A DNA stretch of 36,874 nt from Lawsonibacter sp. Lineage in GTDB: Bacteria; Bacillota; Clostridia; Oscillospirales; Oscillospiraceae. How positions within the stretch are numbered: the first letter of the stretch is position 1; every line of letters begins with the position of its first letter. Below, piece by piece: positions 10,501 to 17,014 of the stretch. The stretch covers positions 1 to 36,874 of the forward strand of contig JAAWHL010000018.1 of the NCBI GenBank assembly GCA_022795855.1, written 5' to 3'. Both the position numbers and the translations under genes were made by a program. The notes under the pieces are model-generated. The model saw only the letters and a list, made by a program, of their open reading frames with translations, did no database searches and was not told the origin of the DNA.

Positions 10501-10600
10501 CCTGCTGGAGGATATGAGGCAGTCTATCCTGGCCTCATCCCGGGAGGCGCGCACCCACGGCCGGCGGGACGCGGAAAACGTGCGGCAGCTGCTGGAATGA
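7544..10600 (+). CDS. Flagellin-like protein with central beta-helix-type repeats
   Basis: A 1018-residue protein with an unusual layout. Residues about 60-118 (SLQTLQTGEAVLDEV ... CLERMARLAGRAAG ... LQEELDGLREGLDRI) follow the pattern of the flagellin N-terminal D0/D1 helix (QTAEGAL.EV..ILQRM.ELA.QA and RAALQ.EID.L..EIDRI). Residues 927-1018 mirror the flagellin C-terminal helices (AQSVLDT, then ETEELVRDTAQAGALLEDM, then QSIL and a final VRQLL). Between them are an Ala/Leu/Gly-rich helical part (120-340), a beta-rich part (345-700) and four to five Gly-rich repeats of about 30 residues at 720-870 built on GGAGIG ... IRGGxVTA, typical of beta-helical folds. The extreme N-terminal residues that pack the flagellin core are poorly conserved. 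GTG start at 7544 with GAGAGGGGG. Probably a flagellum-associated or surface structural protein; not a normal filament subunit. Confidence 0.7.
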   Translation: MGELTIRRNRENAVNRYQGTAKAEKAAAGAQSRPVSGQMEAAAPETLRRRTAEVDQTERQVRESLQTLQTGEAVLDEVQDCLERMARLAGRAAGETAEGRAALQEELDGLREGLDRIIRSAGALFSDEGTLAGGGLEELLRTLDGGSAAPEAVQGLPRWLLDGIALKRLTPEELLAALGLDKSASGEEILAAVTGGALERNPAAGCLAALYLGAVIAGGGSAGSAGLREALEGLGRLLERVADGASPDQAVEELTEGAFTGLDDFQARFTGGTAPDLEAFLTALLLSGGQEAQQGDSLLALLAGLEGMDLELMMDLFSLLSGGEAGPEAELRQGTAGPAAGGPAGEGAAPPAVLQLEQVRVTARDLSGISWEEGTLTVRGDGDAAVLGPEAGQGSGTPALRAIVIEGTGTVLLRNISVPVLTVEAGEARVAAEGETTVETLELKEGTALTLDGGGVVRLGAVRAGASSLLRLEGGAVTLLDGEGELGELPLPAVVSGPVSLAARGTAVSGARGETLRPADLLWQTLLPGWHSVTALAANGREGRVRLLNGNPPDPIRLWLDRGAMTHGYALHTVMLRGRDAFGRPRTRYAYLHWNRHTETFQEVSMYPNPFTVTGGEAGRDWVYQEESHTLLILSAQVTAVSGGPGTDASRKPFSGRIALADRLGAIELSLGGVECRVSSGGAFRLGRENDVTLLLPAGTSSRFESGAGYAGISLGSGTTLTIGRGARGAAGELTASGGEGGAGIGRDSGAGRDQSSRIVIRGGVITAAGSGGGAGIGAGRRGFMGAIAILGGTVSASGGERGGAGIGGALGAPAGDISIRGGSVTAVAAQYAAAIGAGLRGACGDVVIDGSARIVKAQGGSPGVEIGACLFGSCGKVQISGSADPDGNRQGVRPPASLPLGGSAVTLPRLPLSARTLGLGGLKVSTPEEAGTAQSVLDTDRRWVGRLQMSCRALYGRMERSGLYSIRRYLRETEELVRDTAQAGALLEDMRQSILASSREARTHGRRDAENVRQLLE
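9748..10170 (+). repeat. Gly-rich beta-helix repeat region within the flagellin-like gene
   Basis: Four to five in-frame units of roughly 85-95 bp encode variants of G-G-A-G-I-G followed by 15-18 residues and I-x-G-G-x-V-x-A. Unit starts are visible near 9760, 9860, 9950, 10040 and 10130. Conservation is at protein level with moderate nucleotide similarity (GGCGGCGCGGGCATCGGC recurs), so slippage or recombination between units is conceivable. Confidence 0.75.
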
Positions 10601-10608
10601 GCGCCTGC

Positions 10609-11333
10609 ATTCACAGCCTCATCCGGGCGTCCTTTTCGGTCGTGGACACGGGCGCTGAGCCTCTCACTCCGCCGCCCACTTGAGAAAGGTACGGTGGGTC
10701 ACGCCCAGACGCTGGGCCGCGCCTCTGGCGGACAGCCCGCCCCGCTTCCATTCGGCCCGAACCAGCTCGAAGGAGGAGGGCCGCTCCTTGGGCCTGCGCC
10801 CGAAGCGGACCCCCCGGGCCTGGGCCGCCGCGATTCCCTCCGCCTGCCGCTGGCGGATGAATTCCCGCTCGGTCTGGGCCACATAAGAGAGCAGCTGGAG
10901 CACAATGTCCGCAATCAGCGTGCCCGTCAGATCCCGGCCCTGTCTGGTGTCCAGCAGGGGCATGTCCAGCACGACAATGGAAATCTGCCGGTCCTTGGTC
11001 AGAACGCGCCACTGTTCCAGAATCTCGTCGTAGTTCCGGCCCAGCCGGTCGATGCTCTTGATGACCAGAGTGTCCTCCGGCTCCAGCCGCTTGAGAAGGC
11101 GCTGGTAGCCCGGGCGCTGAAAGTCTTTTCCGGACTGCCGGTCCGAGAAAATACAGCGGTCCGGGATTCCGAATTCCGCCATGGCCAGCCGCTGGCGGTC
11201 CTCATTCTGCTCCCGGGTGGATACGCGGATGTAGCCGTAAACTGTCTCTCCCATGGTAATCCTCCTGTGTCCGCGGTTCCCAAAAGACTGCGCCTGTGGG
11301 CAGAGATGATAAGGACCCATATTCACAGCCTCA
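10609..11333. mobile_element. 13-bp direct repeats framing the serine recombinase
   Basis: ATTCACAGCCTCA occurs at 10609-10621 and in the same orientation at 11321-11333, one copy just beyond each end of the recombinase gene. A chance 13-mer match between two such short flanks is improbable. The arrangement could mark an excisable cassette, recombination sites or an insertion duplication. No second mobility gene is present, so the mobile-element call is tentative. Confidence 0.4.
10664..11254 (-). CDS. Serine recombinase, resolvase/invertase family
   Basis: A 196-residue small serine recombinase. The N-terminal catalytic domain has YIRVSTREQNEDRQ with the nucleophilic Ser at about residue 11, and the active-site Arg motif KSIDRLGRN; the long E helix (QTEREFIRQRQAEGIAAA) precedes RGVRFGRRPKE, and a Hin/Tn3-resolvase-type helix-turn-helix finishes the protein (GLSARGAAQRLGVTHRTFLKW). 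Such proteins resolve cointegrates, invert DNA segments or move small elements. ATG 11254 is preceded by AGGAGG. It converges on the flagellin-like gene, 63 bp away, and follows the MATE gene on the same strand. The reading frame continues far upstream without a stop but that extension lies antisense or out of frame to the MATE gene and is not coding. Confidence 0.92.
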   Translation of the reverse strand: MGETVYGYIRVSTREQNEDRQRLAMAEFGIPDRCIFSDRQSGKDFQRPGYQRLLKRLEPEDTLVIKSIDRLGRNYDEILEQWRVLTKDRQISIVVLDMPLLDTRQGRDLTGTLIADIVLQLLSYVAQTEREFIRQRQAEGIAAAQARGVRFGRRPKERPSSFELVRAEWKRGGLSARGAAQRLGVTHRTFLKWAAE

Positions 11334-11427
11334 AACGCGCGGCAGGGCGGACCTTTGTCCGCTCTGCCGCGTTTCGTTTCCGGGAATATCCTGTGTGGGG
11401 CCTCAGCTGCGTCAGGGAACCGAAAGC

Positions 11428-12831
11428 CTACTGCCCCGAGGCGGCCCGGGCGGGCCGGGCCAGGGGGGCGGGCTGGGGGGTCTGGTCTGGGTAGAGCCGG
11501 CGGAGCCGTCCGATACACCAGGCGCTGGCGGGGATCAGGAACAGGTCGGCGCAGATCCACGCGGCGGGGGATGCGAAGCAGGCGGCGCTGTACCCCAGCA
11601 CAGGGACGAAGAACCGGCCCGCCGCAGTGCGGGCGGCCATCTCCAGCACGCCGGCCAGCACGGCAAAGGCGCCGAAGCCCATCCCCTGGATGGAGAAGCG
11701 CACAATATTCACCAGGGACAGGGGGAAGAAGAAGGCCGCGCCGGTGAGGACGTACTGTACGGTCAGGGCCTGGAGCTCCGCCAGACCGGGCTCGTTCCGG
11801 TCCAGGAAGAGCATGGCGCACTGGGGGGCGAAGAGGAGCATCGCGCCCAGGGCCAGCACCGAGTAGCCCGCCCCCAGGACGGAGCAGGCCCGGATTCCCC
11901 GGCCCAGGCGGTCCAGGCGGCAGGCCCCCACGTTCTGGCCGCAGTAGGTGGCCATGGCGGCCCCCATGGCGTCGAAGGGGCAGGCCAGCAGGTGGAAGAG
12001 CTTGGTCCCCGCCGCCACGGCGGCGATGCAGGCGCTGCCCAGGCCGTTGACGGCGGACTGGAGCACGATGGAGCCGATGGCCGTAATAGAGTACTGAAGC
12101 CCCATCGGCAGGCCCATGCCCAGCAGCACCCGGCAGGAGTGGAGGTCCGGCCGGCGCTCCTGGGGGGTCATGCGCAGGATGGGGAACTTTTTGGACATGT
12201 ACCAAAGGCAGGCCAGTCCGGACACCCCCTGGGAAATCACCGTGGCCAGGGCGGCCCCCGCCACCCCCGCCCGGAAGACGAGAATCAGGCACAGGTCCAG
12301 CAGGATGTTCAGGGCGGAGGACAGGCCCAGAAAGTACACCGGGGTTTTGCTGTCCCCCAGGGAGCGGATGATTCCCGCCAGCAGATTGTACAGGAAGGTG
12401 GTGGGGATGCCCAGGAAGATAATGAGGATGTAGCGGTAGGCGTCCTGAAAAATCTCCTCCGGGGTGTTCATCCACGTCAGGATGCTGCGGCACAGCAGTC
12501 CGGTGGCCGCGGTGAGAACCAGGGCCAGGGCGATGGACAGCCAGGCGGAGTTGGCCGCGTAGCGGCGCATTTTGGAGGGCTCTCCCGCCCCCATGCGCTG
12601 GGCCACCGGGATGGCAAAGCCGCTGCACACCCCCATGCAGAAGCCCAGTACAAAAAAGCTGATGGATCCGGTGGAACCCACCGCCGCCAGGGCGTTGGCC
12701 CCCAGCAGCTTGCCGACGATCATGGCGTCCACCAGGTTGTAAAACTGCTGAAACAGCATACCCAGCAGGGTGGGCAGGGTAAAGCCGGCGATCAGCCGGA
12801 GCGGGCTGCCCTGGGTGAGGTCTCGGGTCAT
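11428..12831 (-). CDS. MATE-family multidrug/sodium antiporter
   Basis: A 467-residue polytopic membrane protein of the MATE family, which exports cationic drugs or metabolites using a sodium or proton gradient. About twelve hydrophobic segments are seen, beginning LRLIAGFTLPTLLGMLFQQF and NLVDAMIVGKLLGANALAAV, the standard first-repeat signature; the second half repeats the pattern (GLPMGLQYSITAIGSIVLQS). Length is normal (440-470). ATG 12831 sits behind GAGGAGG. It has its own upstream promoter and no evident partner, apart from the same-strand recombinase gene 173 bp downstream. The substrate cannot be predicted from sequence. Confidence 0.93.
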   Translation of the reverse strand: MTRDLTQGSPLRLIAGFTLPTLLGMLFQQFYNLVDAMIVGKLLGANALAAVGSTGSISFFVLGFCMGVCSGFAIPVAQRMGAGEPSKMRRYAANSAWLSIALALVLTAATGLLCRSILTWMNTPEEIFQDAYRYILIIFLGIPTTFLYNLLAGIIRSLGDSKTPVYFLGLSSALNILLDLCLILVFRAGVAGAALATVISQGVSGLACLWYMSKKFPILRMTPQERRPDLHSCRVLLGMGLPMGLQYSITAIGSIVLQSAVNGLGSACIAAVAAGTKLFHLLACPFDAMGAAMATYCGQNVGACRLDRLGRGIRACSVLGAGYSVLALGAMLLFAPQCAMLFLDRNEPGLAELQALTVQYVLTGAAFFFPLSLVNIVRFSIQGMGFGAFAVLAGVLEMAARTAAGRFFVPVLGYSAACFASPAAWICADLFLIPASAWCIGRLRRLYPDQTPQPAPLARPARAASGQ

Positions 12832-12901
12832 GGCGGGTTCCTCCTCTATAAACCGTAAACAAAGGAAATTCTGACGGGGCTGCGCTGTGTACCGGCCCCA
12901 T

Positions 12902-12930
12902 ATTATAGCCGCTCCAGGGCCCCTTGGGAA
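12902..12930 (-). promoter_or_regulatory. Promoter of the MATE gene
   Basis: On the minus strand TTCCCA (12930-12925) and a perfect -10 TATAAT (12907-12902) are separated by 17 bp. The -35 match is weak. The gene-free stretch 12832-13254 contains this promoter and, on the other strand, the THF riboswitch with its promoter. Confidence 0.55.
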
Positions 12931-13005
12931 GATGATTTTTTCACGATTTTTCCCGCCGCGGCAAGGGGTGTTTCCGGCGGAATGATAGAGACGGAAAACT
13001 TACCC

Positions 13006-13034
13006 TTGCATTTTGAGGGAAAACGCGCTACACT
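13006..13034 (+). promoter_or_regulatory. Promoter of the THF riboswitch-folT transcript
   Basis: TTGCAT at 13006-13011 and TACACT at 13029-13034 with 17-bp spacing. Transcription starting near 13041 would begin right at the riboswitch P1 stem. Confidence 0.7.
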
Positions 13035-13043
13035 ACCTCCATA

Positions 13044-13170
13044 GGCAGAGTAGAACCATGCGTGCGCACGCTTTTCCCAAAAAGCGTCAGTGCCGAAGGG
13101 ACGGGGAGTTGTCCTCCGGACGAACAGCGCGGATATCCGCGCGGCAGTGCATGGCTCGCATCCCGCTGCC
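13044..13170 (+). promoter_or_regulatory. Tetrahydrofolate (THF) riboswitch
   Basis: The RNA begins GGCAGAGUAG and ends GCAUCCCGCUGCC, so GGCAG/CUGCC closes P1, and these two strings match the conserved THF-riboswitch termini. Between them AACCAUGCGU pairs with GUGCAUGG, and the internal arm GGGACGGGGAGUUGUCC UCCGGACGAA matches the conserved P3 region around GGAAGUUG. The class binds reduced folates. It precedes an ECF S component that, by this context, imports folate. The assignment rests on motif and pairing recognition. Confidence 0.88.
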
Positions 13171-13247
13171 GCACCAGAGGTCAAACCGCTTGCCTCCTCT
13201 GTGCGGCGAACCCGACGATTGGGCTGCCGAAACTACACAGACGGAGG
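13171..13247 (+). promoter_or_regulatory. Expression platform: mutually exclusive anti-SD and anti-anti-SD helices
   Basis: CCUCCUCUGUG (13193-13203) can pair with CACAGACGGAGG (13236-13247), burying the folT Shine-Dalgarno GGAGG in an 11-bp helix with one bulged C. The same CCUCU-GUGC segment (13196-13204) can instead pair with GCAC-C-AGAGG at 13171-13180, which directly abuts the riboswitch P1. The two helices cannot coexist, a typical translation-control switch. No U-run is present, so regulation is probably at translation initiation. Confidence 0.75.
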
Positions 13248-13254
13248 TATTTCT

Positions 13255-13866
13255 ATGAGCAAAATCGACCAGACCCTGTACCGTACCCCCTTTTCCGCCC
13301 CCTACTGGCGCGGAGCCAACCGGGCCGTGGGCAGCGTCAAGCTGCTGGTGTTCGCCGCGCTGATGATTGCCATGGCCCGGGCCCTGTCCCTGATTCCCAG
13401 CATTCCCATTGCCCATACCAAGCTCAGCTTCGGCTTTCTGGCCCGGGCCCTGTGCGCGCTGGTGTGCGGGCCGGTGCTGGGGCTGCTCTACGGCTTTGCG
13501 GAGGATATTCTGGGCTTTATCCTCCAGCCTAGCGGGGAGTTCTTCTTCGGCTACACCCTGTCCACCATGGCCGGGATGCTGGTATACGCCCTGTGCTTCT
13601 ACCGGGCCCGCATCACCGTATGGCGGCTGGTGCTGGCCAACCTGCTGGTCAACGTGTTCGTCAACGCCGCCATGGGCTCGGTGTGGACCATGATGATCCG
13701 CAAGGGCGGGTACTGGGGCTGGTTCATCGTCAGCCTGAGCAAAAATCTGGCCACCGTTCTGCCCAAGGTCCTGCTGCTGTACATCCTATTCCAGGCCCTG
13801 CTGCCCATTTTGCAGCGGATGGGCCTGATTCCCCGCCAGACGCAGGGGCGGATTACGTTCTATTAA
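13255..13866 (+). CDS. ECF transporter S component, folate type (FolT-like)
   Basis: A 203-residue integral membrane protein, the substrate-binding subunit of an energy-coupling-factor vitamin transporter. It has about six hydrophobic segments, beginning SVKLLVFAALMIAMARALSL, then a substrate-site-like stretch TKLSFGFLARALCALVCGPV, and later YTLSTMAGMLVYALCF and LANLLVNVFVNAAMGS. The shared ECF energising module (two ATPases and T component) is not in the window, as is usual for group II ECF systems. ATG 13255 follows ACGGAGG; the open frame extends further upstream but that overlaps the riboswitch. The THF riboswitch makes folate the likely substrate. comEC follows after 21 bp. Confidence 0.9.
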   Translation: MSKIDQTLYRTPFSAPYWRGANRAVGSVKLLVFAALMIAMARALSLIPSIPIAHTKLSFGFLARALCALVCGPVLGLLYGFAEDILGFILQPSGEFFFGYTLSTMAGMLVYALCFYRARITVWRLVLANLLVNVFVNAAMGSVWTMMIRKGGYWGWFIVSLSKNLATVLPKVLLLYILFQALLPILQRMGLIPRQTQGRITFY

Positions 13867-13887
13867 ACAGTTTGGGAGGCGGCCGGT

Positions 13888-16188
13888 ATGCGGATTTTGG
13901 CAGCTCTGGCCGCCTCCTACTGCGCGGCGGTGCTGGCCGCGGTGTACGTTTTGCCCGAGCTCTGGTCCGCGCCTGTGTGCGTTTTGTGCCTGGTGGGGAC
14001 GGTGTGCGCCGCCCTGGCCGTCCGGCGCTTCGGACGGCGGGCAAAGCTGGCGGTTCTGTGGGCCGCCGGGCTGGCCCTGGGCTTTGGATGGACGGCGGGG
14101 TATCGGACCCTGTTTGTCTCTCCTGCCCGGGCCCTGGACGGCCAGACCGTCCGCTTGACCGCCCAGGTGCTCCAGTGGCCCCAGGAGACCCGCTGGGGGT
14201 ATTCCGTCCTGGTCCGGGCCGGGACCGGGAGCGGTGCAGGGACGGACACCCTGCTGTATACCGATGAGCAGGGGGCTGCGCTCCGCCCCGGCGACCGCAT
14301 TCAGACCGTGGCCCGCCTGTCCTTCGCCGGCAGAACCTCCGCCGGGGAGGAGATTGCCTACTACACCGCAAAGGGCGTCTTTCTCACCGGCCGGGCCTAT
14401 GGGCCCATCGCCGCAGAGCGGCCGGAGCGCACGCCCCTGACCGCGCTGCCCGCCCTTCTGTCCCGAGGCCTGGAGGAGAGCATTCTGCGGGCCTTTCCGG
14501 AGGACGCCGGGGCCCAGATCCTGGCGGTGGTCACCGGAAACCGGAAAAACCTGACCCAGCCCTTCACCACCTCCCTCCAGCGGGCGGGGCTGAGCCATAC
14601 CGCCGCCGTGTCCGGGATGCACCTGAGCTTTCTGGCAGGTTTTTTCAGCCTTCTGCTGGGCAAGCGCCGGCGGCGGACCTCCCTGGTGATGGCGCCCGCC
14701 GTTTTGCTGTTTGTCCTCGCGGCCGGCTGTACCCCGTCGGTGGTGCGGGCGGCGGTAATGCTCCTTCTGCTGCTGGCCGCCCCGCTGTTCGGCCGGGAGC
14801 GGGACGATGCCACCGCGCTGGGGACGGCGGCCCTGGTGCTGCTGCTCCAGAATCCCCTGGCCGTCGCGCATACGGGGCTTCAGCTGTCCTTTGCGGCGGT
14901 GGCCGGAATCTTTCTGGTGTCCGAGCCCGTCCAGCGCCGCCTGACCGCCCTGCTGCGCCTCCGGCCCGCCAAAAAGTGGAGCGGCCGGTGGCTGCTCCAG
15001 CTTGTGCCGGGCTACTGCGCCGCCACCCTGTCGGCTACCGCGGGGGCCCTGGTCTTTACCCTGCCCCTGACCGCCATCCATTTTTCCAGCGTCTCCCTGC
15101 TGGCCCCTCTTTCCAACCTGCTGACCCTGTGGGCGGTGGCGGCCATGTTCTGCGGCGGGCTGGCGGTGGGGCTGACCGGGCTGGCCTGCCCCGCGGCCGC
15201 GGCCGCTCTGGCCGTTCCGGCGGCTCCCTTCGCCCGGTATCTGGACGAGACGGCCCGCCTGTTGGGCCGGTTCCCCCTGGCCGCCGTGACCATGGACTCG
15301 GCCTACTACAAGCTGTGGGTCTGTCTGGTCTCCGCCTGCGTGCTGGCCGCGCTGGTTCTCCGCCCGGGACGGCGGCTGGCCCTGCCCGCCGGATTGTGCG
15401 TCCTCTCCCTGTGCGCCGCCGCGGCCCTGACCAATCTGGACTTTGCCCGGGGACAGGTCAGCGTCACTGCCCTGGATGTGGGACAGGGGCAGTGCGTCCT
15501 GGTGCGCCAGGGCCGGTTCCTTACCCTGATTGACTGCGGCGGGGACGGTTATGAGAACCCGGGCGACACTGCCGCCAACCACATCCAGAATACGGGGCGG
15601 GGCCGGCTGGATCTGCTGGTGCTGACCCACTTCCACGACGACCACGCCAACGGCGTGCCCCAGCTGCTGGAGCGCCTGGACGTGTCCGCTATTGCCATGC
15701 CCGACACGGACCGGGACGCGCCCCTGCGCCGGGAAATCCTGGCCCTGGCCCGGGAGCGCGGCACGGAGGTTTGGCTGATTCGGGAGGACGCCGTCCTGGA
15801 GCTGGACGGAAACAGCCGCCTGACCCTGTTCGCCCCTCTGGGCGGCGGGGATGTGAACGAGCAGGGGCTGACCGTCCTGGCCTCCACCGGGGAGTTTGAC
15901 GCCCTCTTCACCGGCGATATGGGCAGCGAGTCGGAGCTCCTTTTGCTGGAGCACGCCGCGCTGCCCGATATCGAGCTGCTGATGGCGGGCCACCACGGCT
16001 CAAAGGGCGCAACCTCCCAGGCTCTGCTGGACGCGGTTACCCCCGAGTACGTCTTCCTCTCCGTGGGAGAAAATAACCGCTACGGCCACCCCGCCCCCGA
16101 AACCTTGGAGCGGCTGGAGGGCCTCGCCGTGTACCGCACCGACCTTCAGGGCAATCTGACGCTGCGGGTGAGCGATACGGAGGGGTAA
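13888..16188 (+). CDS. comEC: ComEC/Rec2-family DNA uptake channel protein
   Basis: A full-length 766-residue ComEC. The family forms the inner-membrane channel that takes single-stranded DNA into the cell in natural competence. The N-terminal hydrophobic helices precede the DUF4131-like OB region (DGQTVRLTAQVLQ), then the competence domain with HTAAVSGMHLSFLAGFF and a polytopic core, and a C-terminal metallo-beta-lactamase domain with LDVGQGQCVLV, THFHDDHANG and GHHGSKGA. ATG 13888 behind GGGAGG, 21 bp after folT. In many Firmicutes comEC is followed directly by holA; here a GNAT gene and repeats lie between. Whether the organism is competent cannot be judged from this gene alone. Confidence 0.95.
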   Translation: MRILAALAASYCAAVLAAVYVLPELWSAPVCVLCLVGTVCAALAVRRFGRRAKLAVLWAAGLALGFGWTAGYRTLFVSPARALDGQTVRLTAQVLQWPQETRWGYSVLVRAGTGSGAGTDTLLYTDEQGAALRPGDRIQTVARLSFAGRTSAGEEIAYYTAKGVFLTGRAYGPIAAERPERTPLTALPALLSRGLEESILRAFPEDAGAQILAVVTGNRKNLTQPFTTSLQRAGLSHTAAVSGMHLSFLAGFFSLLLGKRRRRTSLVMAPAVLLFVLAAGCTPSVVRAAVMLLLLLAAPLFGRERDDATALGTAALVLLLQNPLAVAHTGLQLSFAAVAGIFLVSEPVQRRLTALLRLRPAKKWSGRWLLQLVPGYCAATLSATAGALVFTLPLTAIHFSSVSLLAPLSNLLTLWAVAAMFCGGLAVGLTGLACPAAAAALAVPAAPFARYLDETARLLGRFPLAAVTMDSAYYKLWVCLVSACVLAALVLRPGRRLALPAGLCVLSLCAAAALTNLDFARGQVSVTALDVGQGQCVLVRQGRFLTLIDCGGDGYENPGDTAANHIQNTGRGRLDLLVLTHFHDDHANGVPQLLERLDVSAIAMPDTDRDAPLRREILALARERGTEVWLIREDAVLELDGNSRLTLFAPLGGGDVNEQGLTVLASTGEFDALFTGDMGSESELLLLEHAALPDIELLMAGHHGSKGATSQALLDAVTPEYVFLSVGENNRYGHPAPETLERLEGLAVYRTDLQGNLTLRVSDTEG

Positions 16189-16197
16189 GGGTTGTTC

Positions 16198-16260
16198 CTT
16201 CTCTTTCTTTGAAAAGAAAGAGAAGCAGAAAGAAACTTTTGACGCGAAACTGCGTTTCGC
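16198..16260. repeat. Repeat R1: double-hairpin element after comEC
   Basis: Two hairpins in tandem: CTTCTCTTTCTT (16198-16209) with AAGAAAGAGAAG (16214-16225), and GCGAAAC (16244-16250) with GTTTCGC (16254-16260), joined by AGAAAGAAACTTTTGACGC. Its reverse complement aligns over about 65 bp with the element at 16926-16990. It begins 9 bp after the comEC stop codon and could terminate that transcript. Confidence 0.8.
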
Positions 16261-16263
16261 TTA

Positions 16264-16424
16264 GGCCTTGTTTGAACAATGGAAATAGGACCAAATACGG
16301 AGGATTTTGCTGCCGGACGAGGCCGATTTTTCGCAGGAATATTGGATATCTTTCCAGAAAAATCGGGGAAGTATGGCGGCAAAAGACCCGCTGGTTGGGC
16401 GTATGGACAATGTTCAAACAGGCC
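16264..16424. repeat. 161-bp imperfect palindrome (MITE-like fold-back element)
   Basis: The outer arms GGCCTTGTTTGAACAATGG (16264-16282) and CAATGTTCAAACAGGCC (16408-16424) are inverted copies; inner arms TTTTGCTGCC / GGCGGCAAAA and CCGATTTTTC / GAAAAATCGG continue the symmetry to a centre near 16345. No protein is encoded. It ends just before the GNAT ribosome binding site (AAGGAGG). Related words (GCCGGACAAGGCAGATTTGCGCAG at about 22350) suggest a dispersed family. Confidence 0.7.
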
Positions 16425-16437
16425 ATAAGGAGGAGAC

Positions 16438-16923
16438 ATGGAGTATCAAATCAGACCGCTGCGGCCGGAGGAATACCCCCTCCTGGAGGAATTTTTGTAT
16501 CTGGCCATCTTTGTGCCCGAGGGGGAGGAACCCCCGCCCAGGTCCATTCTTGCCGCCCCGGAATTACAGGTCTATTCCGTTGGCTTCGGCGCGGAAAAGG
16601 GGGATTTTGCCCTGGCTGCGGAGACGGGGGGACGGGTTGCGGGGATTGTCTGGGCCAGAATCATGGACGATTACGGACATGTGGACGACGATACCCCCTC
16701 CCTTGCCATTTCCCTCCGCAGGGAATACCGGGGCGCCGGCATGGGCACGGCTATGATGCGGGAGATGCTGGCCCTTCTGCAAAGGGCGGGATACCGCCGG
16801 GCCTCCCTGTCGGTGCAGAAGGCCAACCGGGCGGCAAATCTGTACCGGAGGCTGGGATTCCAAATCCTTTCGGAAACCGAGACGGAATACATTATGGTAT
16901 CCTCATTTTTGGAAAGGCCCTGA
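16438..16923 (+). CDS. GNAT-family N-acetyltransferase
   Basis: A 161-residue acetyl-CoA-dependent acetyltransferase. The fold is recognisable from the N-terminal IRPLRPEEYPLLEEFL, the core strands (RVAGIVWARIM), the pyrophosphate-binding loop LRREYRGAGMGTAMM (R/Q-x-x-G-x-G/A type), and the C-terminal KANRAANLYRRLGF signature. The substrate is unknown. ATG 16438 has AAGGAGG nearby. The gene is bounded on the left by R1 and a long palindrome and on the right by an inverted copy of R1, and it separates comEC from holA, so it looks like an accessory insertion. Confidence 0.93.
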   Translation: MEYQIRPLRPEEYPLLEEFLYLAIFVPEGEEPPPRSILAAPELQVYSVGFGAEKGDFALAAETGGRVAGIVWARIMDDYGHVDDDTPSLAISLRREYRGAGMGTAMMREMLALLQRAGYRRASLSVQKANRAANLYRRLGFQILSETETEYIMVSSFLERP

Positions 16924-16925
16924 AA

Positions 16926-16990
16926 GCAAAACGGAGTTTTGCGCCAAAAGTTCTTTTTTGATTCTTTTTTCTTTCAAGAAAAAAGAATCA
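16926..16990. repeat. Repeat R2: inverted copy of R1 after the GNAT gene
   Basis: GCAAAAC (16926-16932) pairs with GTTTTGC (16936-16942), then CCAAAAGTTCTTTT leads to a 14-bp stem TGATTCTTTTTTCT (16959-16972) / AGAAAAAAGAATCA (16977-16990). The order of hairpins and linker is the mirror image of R1, making R1 and R2 terminal inverted repeats around the GNAT gene. The T-rich stem could also act as a weak terminator. Confidence 0.8.
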
Positions 16991-17014
16991 GCAACAAAAC
17001 GGGGAAGTGACGCG

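Noticed and set aside
10664-12901. 745-codon frame combining recombinase and upstream sequence
   Set aside because: The upstream part is out of frame with the intact MATE gene on the same strand; the recombinase has its own ATG and AGGAGG at 11254.
13786-15996. 736-codon frame antisense to comEC
   Set aside because: Shadow of a well-conserved ComEC; Gln/Gly/His-rich low complexity.
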